Below the pieces are notes generated by a model. It searched no databases. It worked only from the letters and a program-made list of their open reading frames with translations, and was not told the DNA's origin. The translations under genes were made by a program, and so were the position numbers. A stretch of 64,000 bases of DNA from assembly GCA_965198495.1 (NCBI GenBank), contig CBDAPL010000001.1, positions 1,426,001 to 1,490,000 on the forward strand, written 5' to 3'. The stretch is from RH-AL1 sp965198495 (GTDB taxonomy: Bacteria; Pseudomonadota; Alphaproteobacteria; Rhizobiales; Beijerinckiaceae). Every line of letters starts with the position of its first letter. Position 1 is the first letter of the stretch. Shown in pieces: positions 50,742-60,036 of the stretch.

Positions 50742-52484
50742 ATGGCGCGGGCGCGGGGGTTGCCGCCCTTGGCAAAGCTCGATACGGCTGCCGCGCCGCA
50801 TGCCCTTGCAGGCTTCAATGACGAACGAGGTTCCGCGATTTACGATCGTCGCACGATCTTACAGGGCGCGCTGGCCGCGGGCGCGAGCGCGCTGACCCAG
50901 GCCGCGGACGCGCAGACGGCGCGGCCTCCGCAAGGGAGTAAATTCGGCTTCGACGAGGTCGTGAAGCGGGCGACCGATCTCGCGTCGACGCCGTTCGAAG
51001 GCCAAGTGCCCCCGCTTCCGGAAGAATTGAGGAAGCTCGATTTCGATGCGTGGCGGCAGATCGACTTTCGTGACGGCAAGCCGCTTCTCGGCGGCAACAA
51101 CAGCCAGTTCCGGCTCGAGCTCTTCCACCTCGGCCATCTCTACAAGCGTCCCGTCGTCATCAACACGTTGCGCGACGGGCTGCCGACGCCGCTCCCCTAC
51201 CAGGCCAGCCAGTTCACGTTCGGGACGACGAAGCTCAGCAAGCCGCTGCCGGTCAATCTCGGCTTCGCCGGTTTCAAGATACGCTCGCCGCTGAACGATC
51301 CGTTGAAGTTCGACGAGTTCATCAGCTTCGTCGGATCGAGCTACTTCCGGTTCCTGGGACGGGGCCAGCAATACGGATTGTCGGCGCGCGGCCTCGCGCT
51401 CGCCGGCGGCACGAACCAGGAGGAGTTCCCATTCTACAGGGAATTCTGGGTCGAAACGCCGAAACCCGAGATCGACAAGCTGACGATCTACGCGCTTCTC
51501 GACAGCTCGGTGATCACCGGCGCCTACCAGTTCGACTGTTACCCAAGGGAGAACAGCGTTATCGAGGTAAAGGCGACACTGGTGCCGCGCCGCGACGACG
51601 TGAAAATCGGCTACATGCCGCTGACCTCGATGTACTTCATCGGCGAAAACGCTCCGCGCTTCCACGACGAGTATCGCGCCGAACTGCACGATTCCGACGG
51701 CCTGATGATCCATACGGGTGCGGGCGAGTGGATATGGCGCCCGCTCCGCAATCCGACAATCGCCAAGACGTCCGCCTTCTTCGATCACGACGTGCAGGGT
51801 TTCGGCCTGCTGCAGCGCGACCGGACGTTCAGCCACTACCAGGACATCGACCTCGCCTATCAGCTGCGGCCGAGCTACTGGGTCGCGCCGTTGACGAAGC
51901 TCGGCGAAGGCCATGTCGAGCTCTTCGAAATGCCGACGGTCGACGAGACGAACGACAACATCGTCGCCTCGTGGGTGGGCAAGGACCAGGTCGTTGTCGG
52001 CAAGCCATTGACGATCGCCTACTCGATCACGGCAGCCCTCGATTTACGGACGCTGTCGTCCAGCGCCAAAACGCTGAACACCTTCCAGGCGTCGGCGCGC
52101 GCGCTGGGGTCGGCCGAGCCGAATTCACCCACGACGCGCCGCTTCATGATCGACTTCAGCGGCGGCGACCTCACCTATTTCAAGGACGAGCAGAACGCCG
52201 TGCAGGTCGTCCCTGGCACGAGCGTGGGCAAGATCATCCGGTCCTTCACGCAGTACAATCCTTACATCGGCGGCTTCCGCGGCACGTTCGACGTCGAGCT
52301 GGAGCCGGGCCAGACGGCCGATCTCCGCGCCTATCTCAAGAACGGCGTGTCACCCCTGTCGGAGACGTGGATGTTCTCGTGGACCGCACCGGGAGAGCTT
52401 GCGCCTCCGCCCGCTCCGGCCGGCCCCGCGCTTTCCGGCACGCCGCCGCCCGCCCCCGTCCCACCGCCTCCGGCGCGAAAATGA
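50742..52484 (+). CDS. Periplasmic glucan biosynthesis protein OpgG/OpgD
   Basis: A protein of up to 580 aa of the MdoG/OpgG-OpgD family, which shapes osmoregulated periplasmic glucans. Family blocks are FDEVVKRATDLASTPFEG, GFAGFKIRSPLNDPLKFDEF, VGSSYFRFLGRGQQYGLSAR, YREFWVETP and QRDRTFSHYQDIDLAYQLRP. An apparent twin-arginine signal (YDRRTILQGALAAGASALTQ) lies about 30 residues in, so the true start may be later than the ATG at 50742. It ends in a Pro-rich tail (PPPAPVPPPPARK). Confidence 0.88.
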   Translation: MARARGLPPLAKLDTAAAPHALAGFNDERGSAIYDRRTILQGALAAGASALTQAADAQTARPPQGSKFGFDEVVKRATDLASTPFEGQVPPLPEELRKLDFDAWRQIDFRDGKPLLGGNNSQFRLELFHLGHLYKRPVVINTLRDGLPTPLPYQASQFTFGTTKLSKPLPVNLGFAGFKIRSPLNDPLKFDEFISFVGSSYFRFLGRGQQYGLSARGLALAGGTNQEEFPFYREFWVETPKPEIDKLTIYALLDSSVITGAYQFDCYPRENSVIEVKATLVPRRDDVKIGYMPLTSMYFIGENAPRFHDEYRAELHDSDGLMIHTGAGEWIWRPLRNPTIAKTSAFFDHDVQGFGLLQRDRTFSHYQDIDLAYQLRPSYWVAPLTKLGEGHVELFEMPTVDETNDNIVASWVGKDQVVVGKPLTIAYSITAALDLRTLSSSAKTLNTFQASARALGSAEPNSPTTRRFMIDFSGGDLTYFKDEQNAVQVVPGTSVGKIIRSFTQYNPYIGGFRGTFDVELEPGQTADLRAYLKNGVSPLSETWMFSWTAPGELAPPPAPAGPALSGTPPPAPVPPPPARK

Positions 52485-52493
52485 AGGACGTCG

Positions 52494-53300
52494 TCAGGCG
52501 CGCGTCGTGAGGCGCGCGGGATCGAACTTCGCGACGTCCTCGAGAAGCGCGAGGAACGCCGACGTCGCGTGCTCGGCGCAAGCCTCGCCTTTGGCGGCCG
52601 TCGCCGCGGCGGCATTCCCCATGGCGCCCTCCCGCGACAGGTCCTGCGCCATCCAGCCAAAGCCCGTCGGACGGCCGGCGCGCAACTGGCGAAACGCGGT
52701 CTCCATCGCGACGCTGCCCGGCACGAAGTCGCGGGCTTCCTCCATGCGCACGAGGTCGGGCCGGAACGCGAGCATCAGCGACGTCTCGATGTCGCCGCCA
52801 TGGATGCCGTGCGCGCGCTCCGTTTCGGTGAAGAGGCCGTCGGGATAACCGAACCGCTGCCAGGCGGCGAGCACGACGAGAAGGCCCAGTTCGGCGCGCA
52901 TCTCGTGCGCGAGGATGTCGACGAGAGCCGAGTTGCCGCCATGCGCGTTTATGACGACGAGCTTGCGGATGCCGGCGCGCGCCACCGAGCGGACGATATC
53001 CGACCAGGCGGCCAGCGCCGCCGTGGCCGAGAGCGAGAGCGTGCCGGGGAAACCGGAATGCTCCACCGAGCAGCCGCAGCGCTGCACGGGCAGGAACACG
53101 GCCGGCAGCGCCGCCGGCAAGCGGGCCCGAACGCGCGCGAGGTAGCCTTCCATGATGAGGCTGTCCGTGCCGAGCGGCAGGTGCGGTCCGTGCTGCTCGG
53201 TGGCGGCGACCGGCAGGACGGCGATCCAGGACGCGGCGTCGGCGTCGAAATCAGCGGTCGTGAGGTCCTGCCAAAGGCGTGACGGCGGCATGGTCTTCAT
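52494..53300 (-). CDS. Creatininase-family amidohydrolase
   Basis: A 268-aa protein with the creatininase fold. Metal ligands are in PVAATEQHGPHLPLGTDSLI (Glu, His, Asp), VVINAHGGNSALVDIL and AHGIHGGDIETSLML. Members include creatinine amidohydrolase, MftE and FAPy-type deformylases; the exact substrate here is open. The start is uncertain (53300, or 53342 upstream). It follows the small secreted gene behind pheT, all on the minus strand. Confidence 0.8.
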   Translation of the reverse strand: MKTMPPSRLWQDLTTADFDADAASWIAVLPVAATEQHGPHLPLGTDSLIMEGYLARVRARLPAALPAVFLPVQRCGCSVEHSGFPGTLSLSATAALAAWSDIVRSVARAGIRKLVVINAHGGNSALVDILAHEMRAELGLLVVLAAWQRFGYPDGLFTETERAHGIHGGDIETSLMLAFRPDLVRMEEARDFVPGSVAMETAFRQLRAGRPTGFGWMAQDLSREGAMGNAAAATAAKGEACAEHATSAFLALLEDVAKFDPARLTTRA

Positions 53301-53379
53301 CGCGAACCCGTGCGGGTTGCCGGGCGAAACATCATCTTGCATGAGCGCCCGCGCCGGCCAAGCCCCGGCGGTCGGCAAG

Positions 53380-53721
53380 CTATTTGTGCCGCCGCCGAAC
53401 GGTGAAGGTCATGCGCTTGCGTCCGCCGCCGCCACGTGCCGCGTGGCCGCCGTGCCGCCGGCCTGCCGCGCGCTTCGACATGTGACCTTTCGGCGGACCG
53501 GCGGCCGCCGCCGCTTCCTCGCTGCTGCCTTTCACGTCGCCGGGGCGCTCCGGCTCGACGCTCTTCACCTTAGATTCGGGACCAAACTTCGCGAGGCACT
53601 GGTTGTAGGCGTCGGCCGCCTGGATCTTCTCGCAATCGTCGATGCGGGCCTGGCCCTGCGCGGCCGCGATGGACAGGAGGCCGAAAGCGCAGGCAATGAG
53701 GCTCGGGATTAGCGTACGCAA
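53380..53721 (-). CDS. Small exported basic protein
   Basis: A 113-aa protein with a signal peptide (LIPSLIACAFGLLSIAAAQG), a short Cys-pair region (DDCEKIQAADAYNQCLAKFG) and a strongly basic Gly/Arg/His tail (RRHGGHAARGGGGRKR). The TTG start has GAGAGG about 8 nt upstream and lies 4 bp after the pheT stop, so translation is probably coupled. Similar small proteins with a basic tail occur in Rhizobiales; role unknown. Confidence 0.6.
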   Translation of the reverse strand: MRTLIPSLIACAFGLLSIAAAQGQARIDDCEKIQAADAYNQCLAKFGPESKVKSVEPERPGDVKGSSEEAAAAAGPPKGHMSKRAAGRRHGGHAARGGGGRKRMTFTVRRRHK

Positions 53722-53725
53722 GCTA

Positions 53726-56152
53726 TCATCCTCTCAAAACGGCGCCGGTTTTCCGGCCGACGTCCGCGACGATCTTCGAGGTCAGGGCCTCAATGTCGCC
53801 GTCGGTCAGCGTCCGGTCACGCGGCTGGATCGTCGCCGCGACCGCCACCGACTTTTTGCCCGCCGGCACGCCCTGTCCGGCATAGATGTCGAACACCACG
53901 ACGTCGGCGATCAGAGCCCTGTCGGCGCCGGACGCCGCCCTGACAATGTCGCCGGCCTCGACCGTCTGGTCGACGATGAAGGCGAAATCACGTTGCAAAG
54001 GCATGAAGTCCGAGAGCTCGAGCCGTGGCTTGGCCTTCGTCGCCCTGGATTTCGGCGCGGGTATGTCGTCGAGGATGATCTCGCACCCGACGATCGGCCC
54101 GGCCACGTCCATCGCCGCGAGGACCCGAGGATGCAGTTCGCCGAAGCGGCCGATGATGGTCTTGGGCCCGAAGCGCAGCGTACCCGAGCGGCCGGGATGG
54201 AAGGCCGTGCCGGCGCCGGCGACGACCTGCAGACCGCCGGTCGGGACGCCGAGCGCGGCGAGGAGCCCCATCGCGTCGGCCTTGGCATCCTGGACGTCGA
54301 CCGCGCCAGCGGCCCCGGACCAGTGCCGTCCTGACCCCGTGATCTTCATCGTCCCGGCGCGCACCGCGGTCGCGGCAATGCGCTGGTCGGTATCGCGGTC
54401 GCCGAGGAAGATCTGGCCGACCTCGAAAAGCCCGATATCGCCGAAGCCGCGCGCGGCGTTGCGCCCTACCGCCGCGACGAGCCCTGGAAGCAGGCTCGGG
54501 CGCATATCGGAGAGATCGGCGGCGATCGGATTGGCGAGGGACAGGGCCGGTCGACCGTCCGCGAAGAGCGCGGCCTGCTCGCGCGACACGAACGACCACG
54601 TGACCGCCTCGACGAGGCCGCTGGCGGCGAGCGCGCGCTTGGTCTGCCGCGTCCGCTTCTGCAAGGGCGTCAGGATCGCCGCCGCGACAGCCTCGTTGGC
54701 CTTGGCGAGAGGTGTCGGGACGATCCGGTCGAGCCCGGCGATGCGGACGACTTCCTCGACGAGGTCGGCCTTCCCGGTCACGTCCGGCCGCCAGGACGGC
54801 ACCGTCACGAAGCTGCGATCGGCGTTGCCGGACGTGCGCTCGACGTCGAAACCGAGCGACACGAGGATGGCGCTGATCTCTCGCGAGGCGAGCTCGAGTC
54901 CGGTGAGCCGTTGCACCTCGCTCTCGTAGAAGAGAATGCGGATGTCCGGCTCCGGCACGGCGCCGGCGATGGAGCGCGCCGAGGCTTCTCCGCCGCAAAG
55001 GTCCAGTACGAGCCTGGTCGCGAGGTCGAGGCCGGGCAGGCAAAAGGCCGGATCGATGCCGCGCTCGAAGCGGTAGCGGGCGTCCGTCACGATGCCGAGC
55101 TTACGTCCGGTCGCGGCGATCGCGTTGGGGCTCCACAGCGCGGATTCGATCAGCACGCTCGTCGTCGCCTCGTCGCAGCCGGTGGCGACGCCGCCCATGA
55201 TGCCGGCGATCGAGACGGGCCCCGTGTCATCGGCGATAACGACCATCGTGGGGTCGAGCGCGTAGGTCTTGCCGTCGAGCGCGAGCAGGCTCTCGCCGGT
55301 CCTGCCCCGCCGCACGACGAGAGAGCCGCGGAGCTTCGCCGCGTCGAAGACGTGCAGCGGCCGCGCCCTGTCGAAGGCGAGATAGTTGGTGATGTCGACC
55401 AGCGTGTTGATCGGGCGCAGGCCGATCGACCGCAGCCTGGCCTCCAGCCAGTTCGGGCTCGGCCCGTTCCTGACGCCGGAGACAAGCCGCAGCGCCAAGG
55501 CCGGAGCCAGCGTCGGCTCGTCGAGGCTTAGAGTGGCCGCGACGGGGCACGGCGCTCCGCCGCCGATCGGCTCGACGGCCAGCGTCGTCAGGGTGCCGAG
55601 ACCGGCGGCCGCGAGGTCGCGGGCGATGCCGGCCACACCCATCGCGTCGGGCCTGTTCGGCGTCAGGTTGATCTCGATGACGGGATCGTCGAGCCCGGCC
55701 CAACCGGCGTACGGCGCGCCGACCGGCGCGTCTTCCGGCAAATCGATGATGCCGTCGTGATCCTCGGAGAGTTCGAGCTCGGCCGCGGAGCACAGCATGC
55801 CGTTCGATTCGACACCGCGGATCACCCCGGCGCCCAGCGTCGTCGCCTTGCCCGGGATGAAGGTACCGACGGCGGCGAAGACCGAGCGCATCCCGGCCCG
55901 CGCGTTAGGGGCGCCGCAGACGACCTGCACCGGCGCCCCGGCGCCGATATCGACCGAGCAGACGCGGAGCCGGTCGGCGTTGGGGTGCGCCTTGGCTTCC
56001 AGTACGGCGGCGACGGTGAAGCCGCGCAACGCCTTCGCCGGGTCGTGAACGTGCTCGACCTCGAGACCGATCCGCGTCAGAGTCTCGGTGATCGAGGCGA
56101 GATCGGCGTTCGTGTCGAGATGGTCTTTCAACCAGGTGAGCGTGAACTTCAT
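53726..56152 (-). CDS. pheT: Phenylalanine--tRNA ligase beta subunit
   Basis: PheT, 808 aa, binds tRNA-Phe and edits mischarged Tyr. The N-terminal MKFTLTWLKDHLDTNADLAS is followed by the EMAP/tRNA-binding domain (CSVDIGAGAPVQVVCGAPNAR), the B3/4 editing domain, B5 (RVxRLTGLELASREISAIL), the catalytic-like core and the C-terminal FDX-ACB domain ending LTDGDIEALTSKIVADVGRK. Length is normal. Its partner pheS lies about 52 kb away in this window on the other strand, an uncommon split. A repeat array stands about 100 bp upstream. Confidence 0.96.
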   Translation of the reverse strand: MKFTLTWLKDHLDTNADLASITETLTRIGLEVEHVHDPAKALRGFTVAAVLEAKAHPNADRLRVCSVDIGAGAPVQVVCGAPNARAGMRSVFAAVGTFIPGKATTLGAGVIRGVESNGMLCSAAELELSEDHDGIIDLPEDAPVGAPYAGWAGLDDPVIEINLTPNRPDAMGVAGIARDLAAAGLGTLTTLAVEPIGGGAPCPVAATLSLDEPTLAPALALRLVSGVRNGPSPNWLEARLRSIGLRPINTLVDITNYLAFDRARPLHVFDAAKLRGSLVVRRGRTGESLLALDGKTYALDPTMVVIADDTGPVSIAGIMGGVATGCDEATTSVLIESALWSPNAIAATGRKLGIVTDARYRFERGIDPAFCLPGLDLATRLVLDLCGGEASARSIAGAVPEPDIRILFYESEVQRLTGLELASREISAILVSLGFDVERTSGNADRSFVTVPSWRPDVTGKADLVEEVVRIAGLDRIVPTPLAKANEAVAAAILTPLQKRTRQTKRALAASGLVEAVTWSFVSREQAALFADGRPALSLANPIAADLSDMRPSLLPGLVAAVGRNAARGFGDIGLFEVGQIFLGDRDTDQRIAATAVRAGTMKITGSGRHWSGAAGAVDVQDAKADAMGLLAALGVPTGGLQVVAGAGTAFHPGRSGTLRFGPKTIIGRFGELHPRVLAAMDVAGPIVGCEIILDDIPAPKSRATKAKPRLELSDFMPLQRDFAFIVDQTVEAGDIVRAASGADRALIADVVVFDIYAGQGVPAGKKSVAVAATIQPRDRTLTDGDIEALTSKIVADVGRKTGAVLRG

Positions 56153-56248
56153 GGATACTCGGAGGACGCGCCGCGCGAGCGGCATTCGAGGCATCGAGGC
56201 GGTCCTTCTAGGCAAAACGAGCCTGCTTGGCCAGCCGAGCGGATCGGC

Positions 56249-56353
56249 GCGACCGCGAAGACCGTGACCGCGAAGACTGTGACCGCGAAGACTGTGACCG
56301 CGAAGACTGTGACCGCGAAGACTGTGACCGCGAAGACTGTGACCGCGGGGTCC
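56249..56353. repeat. Tandem array G: seven 15-bp units between pheT and cdd
   Basis: The unit GTGACCGCGAAGACT is repeated at 56249 (variant), 56264, 56279, 56294, 56309, 56324 and 56339 (variant). At 15 bp it stays in frame: on the plus strand it reads VTAKT repeats fused in frame to cdd, with a GTG at the head of each unit; on the minus strand it reads FAVTV repeats. It fills most of the divergent pheT/cdd promoter region. Confidence 0.92.
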
Positions 56354-56359
56354 GATACG

Positions 56360-56758
56360 ATGAAGGCCGCCGATCTGCTCGCCGCTGCCATGGCCGCGCG
56401 CGCCAACGCCTACGCGCCCTATTCCAAGTTCACCGTCGGTGCGGCCGTTCGAACCGACAGGGGCTCGATCTTCGCCGGCGCCAATGCCGAGAACGCGTCC
56501 TTTCCCGTGGGAACGTGCGCCGAGGCCGGTGCAATCGCGGCCATGGTCGCCGCCGGGGAACGCGTCATCGTCGAGGCGCTGGTGGTCGGGGCGGGCGAGG
56601 CGCTGGTGACGCCCTGCGGCGCCTGTCGCCAGCGGCTTCGCGAGTTCGGCGCGCCGGCAATGGAGGTGCACATCGCCGATCCCGCCGGCCTGCGCACGAG
56701 CTTCACGCTTGATGCGCTGCTGCCATTCGCTTTCGGACCGTGCGAAAGCCCAAGTTAG
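56360..56758 (+). CDS. cdd: Cytidine deaminase
   Basis: A 132-aa zinc enzyme that deaminates cytidine and deoxycytidine. The first zinc ligand is in NASFPVGTCAEAGAIAAMVA (Cys-Ala-Glu; Cys takes the place of His, as in tetrameric CDAs) and the other two in TPCGACRQRLREF. AYAPYSKFTVGAAVRT binds the nucleoside. ATG at 56360 gives the normal N-terminus; the frame is open upstream through the in-frame GTG-headed repeats of array G, so longer forms with VTAKT repeats are formally possible. Confidence 0.93.
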   Translation: MKAADLLAAAMAARANAYAPYSKFTVGAAVRTDRGSIFAGANAENASFPVGTCAEAGAIAAMVAAGERVIVEALVVGAGEALVTPCGACRQRLREFGAPAMEVHIADPAGLRTSFTLDALLPFAFGPCESPS

Positions 56759-56893
56759 CGTCTCCCCTGGTCCTGCCGACCGGTCAGTCCTCTGAAGGGG
56801 AAACATGACTTGGCTCGAGGAAGGACATGACTTAACCGGGCGAACGGTAAATAAACGGTAGCCACGTAGCAACCCTGACGCTAAAGACGGCGC

Positions 56894-57196
56894 GTGGGCA
56901 GACCAAACTTCTTCGTATATGAGAATAGTTCTAAAGGACTGATCTTGGCGCTACCGTTCGAGGCGCACACGATCCAAGTGATCGTCACGAAAAGAGGTTT
57001 TTTGAATTATTTTAAACTGCGGGATATCGACGAGGATGCTCTCAAGACATGGGCGCGGCGCAATATCGCTCCGCTGAGCCAGATCGCCTGGTTCGCCTAC
57101 GACCAGGGCCACTATCGCGAGCGGACCGTCGCCACCAACCTGGTGCGTCAAGTCGAAATCGACATCAGTAAATACGCGGGTTGGGCGTTCGTCTAA
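56894..57196 (+). CDS. Hypothetical protein, 100 aa, low-GC start
   Basis: A 100-aa frame from a GTG (MGRPNFFVYENSSKGLILAL…). It reads as a small alpha/beta protein with no recognised family (LNYFKLRDIDEDALKTWARR, then a C-terminal NLVRQVEIDISKYAGWAFV). The 5' part is poorer in G+C than neighbours. It converges with the DUF2853 gene, 14 bp away. Confidence 0.45.
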   Translation: MGRPNFFVYENSSKGLILALPFEAHTIQVIVTKRGFLNYFKLRDIDEDALKTWARRNIAPLSQIAWFAYDQGHYRERTVATNLVRQVEIDISKYAGWAFV

Positions 57197-57210
57197 GGTC
57201 GGCCGCTCGG

Positions 57211-57522
57211 CTAAAGCGTGTCGAGCTTGCCGTAGTGTTCCGCCAGGAGATAGTAGAACGTCAGCCGCGACTTGCTCCGGCTCGCTTTCATGGTCTGACA
57301 TACCGCATGGATCGCGTCGTCGAGATCGTCGCTCTCGATCTTCATTTTCTTCTTGAGAAAGTTGTCGCGGACCCGCGCCAGTTCCTTGGGATCCGAGCAG
57401 GCCACGTATTTCGAATCGGGACGGCTCATGACGAGCTGATAGGTCTTGACGAGATGGCCCAGGGCGGCCTCGTTGATCGGCTTGGTCGTGTATTTCTTGA
57501 TGTCGGCGATATGGTCGGACAT
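57211..57522 (-). CDS. DUF2853-family protein
   Basis: A 103-aa helical protein that matches DUF2853: HIADIKKYTTKPINEAALGH, SKYVACSDPKELARVRDNFL and AVCQTMKASRSKSRLTFYYL, ending LAEHYGKL. GAGGGATCAGTCC before the ATG at 57522 fixes the start. Family members are small cytoplasmic proteins without known function. Divergent from ppk2, with 110 bp between. Confidence 0.85.
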   Translation of the reverse strand: MSDHIADIKKYTTKPINEAALGHLVKTYQLVMSRPDSKYVACSDPKELARVRDNFLKKKMKIESDDLDDAIHAVCQTMKASRSKSRLTFYYLLAEHYGKLDTL

Positions 57523-57632
57523 GGACTGATCCCTCGATCCGCCAAAGGCCCGGATCACCCGCCAGTGTGTCATCTGATTGTGTCGCGGTAAATTGGCCGT
57601 CATGCTCGGCGCTGTGGAAGGAGTGGATGTCT

Positions 57633-58547
57633 ATGTCTAGCGGCAAGGACGCGCGGCGAGATGCCGGCCGAATGCGCGACCTGCTCGAGCGCTACCGCGT
57701 GACATCGGGCGATGGATTCGCGCTCGGCCGCTTCGCCTCCGACGATCTCCCGGAGCATGCGCCTGACAAGCACGAGGCTCAGGCGATCCTTCAGGAGGGC
57801 ATCGCGCGCATGGCCGCGCTCCAGGAGCTGCTCTACGCCAACGCCTCCTACGCGCTCCTCGTCGTCATTCAGGCAATGGACGCGGCCGGCAAGGATTCGA
57901 CGATCAAGCACGTCATGACGGGGATCAATCCGCAGGGCGTCGCGGTCACGTCGTTCAAGGCGCCGGGACCGCACGAACTGGCGCACGATTTCCTGTGGCG
58001 CGTGCACAAGGCTGTCCCGGCGCGCGGCATGATCGGCATCTTCAACCGCTCCCATTACGAGGATGTGCTCGTGGCGCGGGTCCATCCCGATATGCTCGAG
58101 ACGGCGCGGCTGCCTGCCGCGCTGGTCGAAGCCGGCGATTTCTGGACGCGGCGGATCGCCGATATCGCCAATTTCGAAAGCTATCTCGCACGGCAAGGCG
58201 TAATCGTGCTGAAGTTCTTCCTCAACGTCGGACTGCAGGAGCAGAAGAGCCGTTTCCTCGACCGGCTCGACGAACCGGACAAGACGTGGAAGTTCAGCAT
58301 CGCGGATATCCAGGAGCGGGACCATTGGCCGGCCTACCGCCAAGCCTACCAGGCCGCGATCGCCGGGACGGCGACGCAAGCGGCACCCTGGTACGTCGTG
58401 CCGGCCGATCGGAAATGGTTCACACGCCTCGTCGTCGCGGAAGCGATCATAACGATGCTCGAGGATCTGAAGCTCGAAAGTCCCAAGATCACCGACGAGG
58501 AGCGCGGTAAGCTCGCCGCCGCGCGTAGCACGCTCGAAGCAAGCTGA
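57633..58547 (+). CDS. Polyphosphate kinase 2, class III type
   Basis: A 304-aa single-domain PPK2. The P-loop-like motif is QAMDAAGKDSTIKHVM, followed by GVAVTSFKAPGPHELAHDFL and the Walker B/lid region GIFNRSHYEDVLVARVHP, which match the PPK2 class III family. These enzymes use polyphosphate to phosphorylate AMP and ADP. AAGGAG lies 9 nt before the ATG at 57633 (3 nt before the alternative at 57627). Cytoplasmic. Confidence 0.9.
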   Translation: MSSGKDARRDAGRMRDLLERYRVTSGDGFALGRFASDDLPEHAPDKHEAQAILQEGIARMAALQELLYANASYALLVVIQAMDAAGKDSTIKHVMTGINPQGVAVTSFKAPGPHELAHDFLWRVHKAVPARGMIGIFNRSHYEDVLVARVHPDMLETARLPAALVEAGDFWTRRIADIANFESYLARQGVIVLKFFLNVGLQEQKSRFLDRLDEPDKTWKFSIADIQERDHWPAYRQAYQAAIAGTATQAAPWYVVPADRKWFTRLVVAEAIITMLEDLKLESPKITDEERGKLAAARSTLEAS

Positions 58548-58633
58548 CGACAGTGTTTGCAATCGATCGTTCCGGCGTATGGCTTTTCGCCAGCTGAGCC
58601 TTATTTCTGGATCACCTTTCCAGAGAACCTCAC

Positions 58634-59884
58634 ATGATCAGGTCCGCCGTGCTCCCCGTCGCTTACATGGCTCTGATCGGATCGGGCGCGTTCGCGGTCG
58701 CCGACCAGACCGCGCCGCAAGCCGCACCGCTGTCGCAAGGGTCGAGCGTGACGCAGGACGCGCCGGCGAGTCAGGATGCGCCGGTTGTCCCGCAGGCTTC
58801 GACACAGGAGACGCAACAGCCCCGAAGCGAGACGCCGAGCGCCACGGCGCCCGCGCCCGCAGCCCAGCAAACCACCGCGCCGCAGCCAGCGGCCACACCG
58901 CCAGCTCCGACGCCAGGCAACCCCCCGCAGCCTCAACCGGTGGCGACTCCGGCGGCGCCGCCTCCCCATGCGACCCCCTCGCCGACTTTGGCGATCGTCA
59001 ACGACGCCAAGGAGACCGATAGCGGCGTCAAGGATGGGGTCAGTCCGGCGATCCTGCGAGCCGAGGTGATGCTTGATCGGGTCCACGCCTCCCCCGGCGT
59101 CATCGACGGCCGCGACGGCGCCAATTTCGAGCACGCTTTGGAGACCTATGAGGCGATAAAGGGCCTGAAGGTGGCGAAGGGGCTCGACGACAAGGTCTGG
59201 GGCGCCCTGCTCAAGGAGAGCGGCGGTCCGGTGCTGATGCAATACACGCTGACCGACAAGGACGTCGAGGGACCTTTCATTCCCGAAATCCCCAAGGATT
59301 ACAGCGAGCAGGCGAAGCTGCAGACGCTGGCCTACCGTTCGCCGGCGCAAAAGATCGGCGCGAAATTCCACATGGGCGAGGATCTCCTCGCCTCGCTCAA
59401 CCCAGGTGTCGACCTCGGCAAGGCGGGCGGGAAGATCGTGGTCACGCGCGTCGACGAGGTGCCGCTCCACGAGAAGGTCGACCGCATCATCGTCGACAAG
59501 ACGAAAAGCCAGGTCCTCGGCTACGATCGGCGCGGTCGGCTCCTCGTCGCCTTTCCCGCGACGATCGGCAGCGCGGAGCTTCCGTCACCCTCCGGCACCT
59601 ACAAGGTCAGGGGCGTGGCCTACAACCCGATCTATTATTATGATCCGAAGAACTTCCTGCAGGGTAACAACAAGGGAAAGCTGAAGCTTCCGGCGGGGCC
59701 CAACAACCCGGTCGGATCCGTCTTCATCGCGCTTTCCAAGCCGACTTACGGCCTGCACGGGACACCCGATCCCTCGAAGATCGACAAGACATCGTCGCAC
59801 GGCTGCGTTCGCATGACGAACTGGGATGCCAACGAGCTCGCTCATCTCGTCAAACCGGGCATCGTCGTCCACTTCAAGAGCTGA
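58634..59884 (+). CDS. L,D-transpeptidase (YkuD) with Pro-rich linker
   Basis: A 416-aa exported protein. The signal peptide (SAVLPVAYMALIGSGAFAVA) is followed by about 95 residues of Ala/Pro/Gln/Thr-rich linker, a peptidoglycan-binding-like helical region (about 125-230) and the YkuD domain. The active site is THG…KTSSHGCVRMTNWDANEL, with the catalytic Cys in HGCVRM; IIVDKTKSQVLGYDRRGRLL opens the domain. Such enzymes form 3-3 cross-links or anchor proteins to the cell wall. Confidence 0.92.
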   Translation: MIRSAVLPVAYMALIGSGAFAVADQTAPQAAPLSQGSSVTQDAPASQDAPVVPQASTQETQQPRSETPSATAPAPAAQQTTAPQPAATPPAPTPGNPPQPQPVATPAAPPPHATPSPTLAIVNDAKETDSGVKDGVSPAILRAEVMLDRVHASPGVIDGRDGANFEHALETYEAIKGLKVAKGLDDKVWGALLKESGGPVLMQYTLTDKDVEGPFIPEIPKDYSEQAKLQTLAYRSPAQKIGAKFHMGEDLLASLNPGVDLGKAGGKIVVTRVDEVPLHEKVDRIIVDKTKSQVLGYDRRGRLLVAFPATIGSAELPSPSGTYKVRGVAYNPIYYYDPKNFLQGNNKGKLKLPAGPNNPVGSVFIALSKPTYGLHGTPDPSKIDKTSSHGCVRMTNWDANELAHLVKPGIVVHFKS

Positions 59885-60036
59885 CGACGACCCGCCTTGC
59901 GACAGGCATCGCGTTGTCGCGGAGGCACTCCACGACGCCCTCGGACGCGTCGGTGCGGGTGCGGCGCGTCTCGAGGAACACGGCATAAGCCGATCAGGGA
60001 AGCGATCGCGAGACCGTTCGCCGCCACCGTGGCGGC

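Noticed and set aside
56149..56406. A minus-strand 85-aa frame with hydrophobic FAVTV repeats
   Set aside because: Made entirely by the 15-bp array G and the antisense of cdd; no ribosome binding site.
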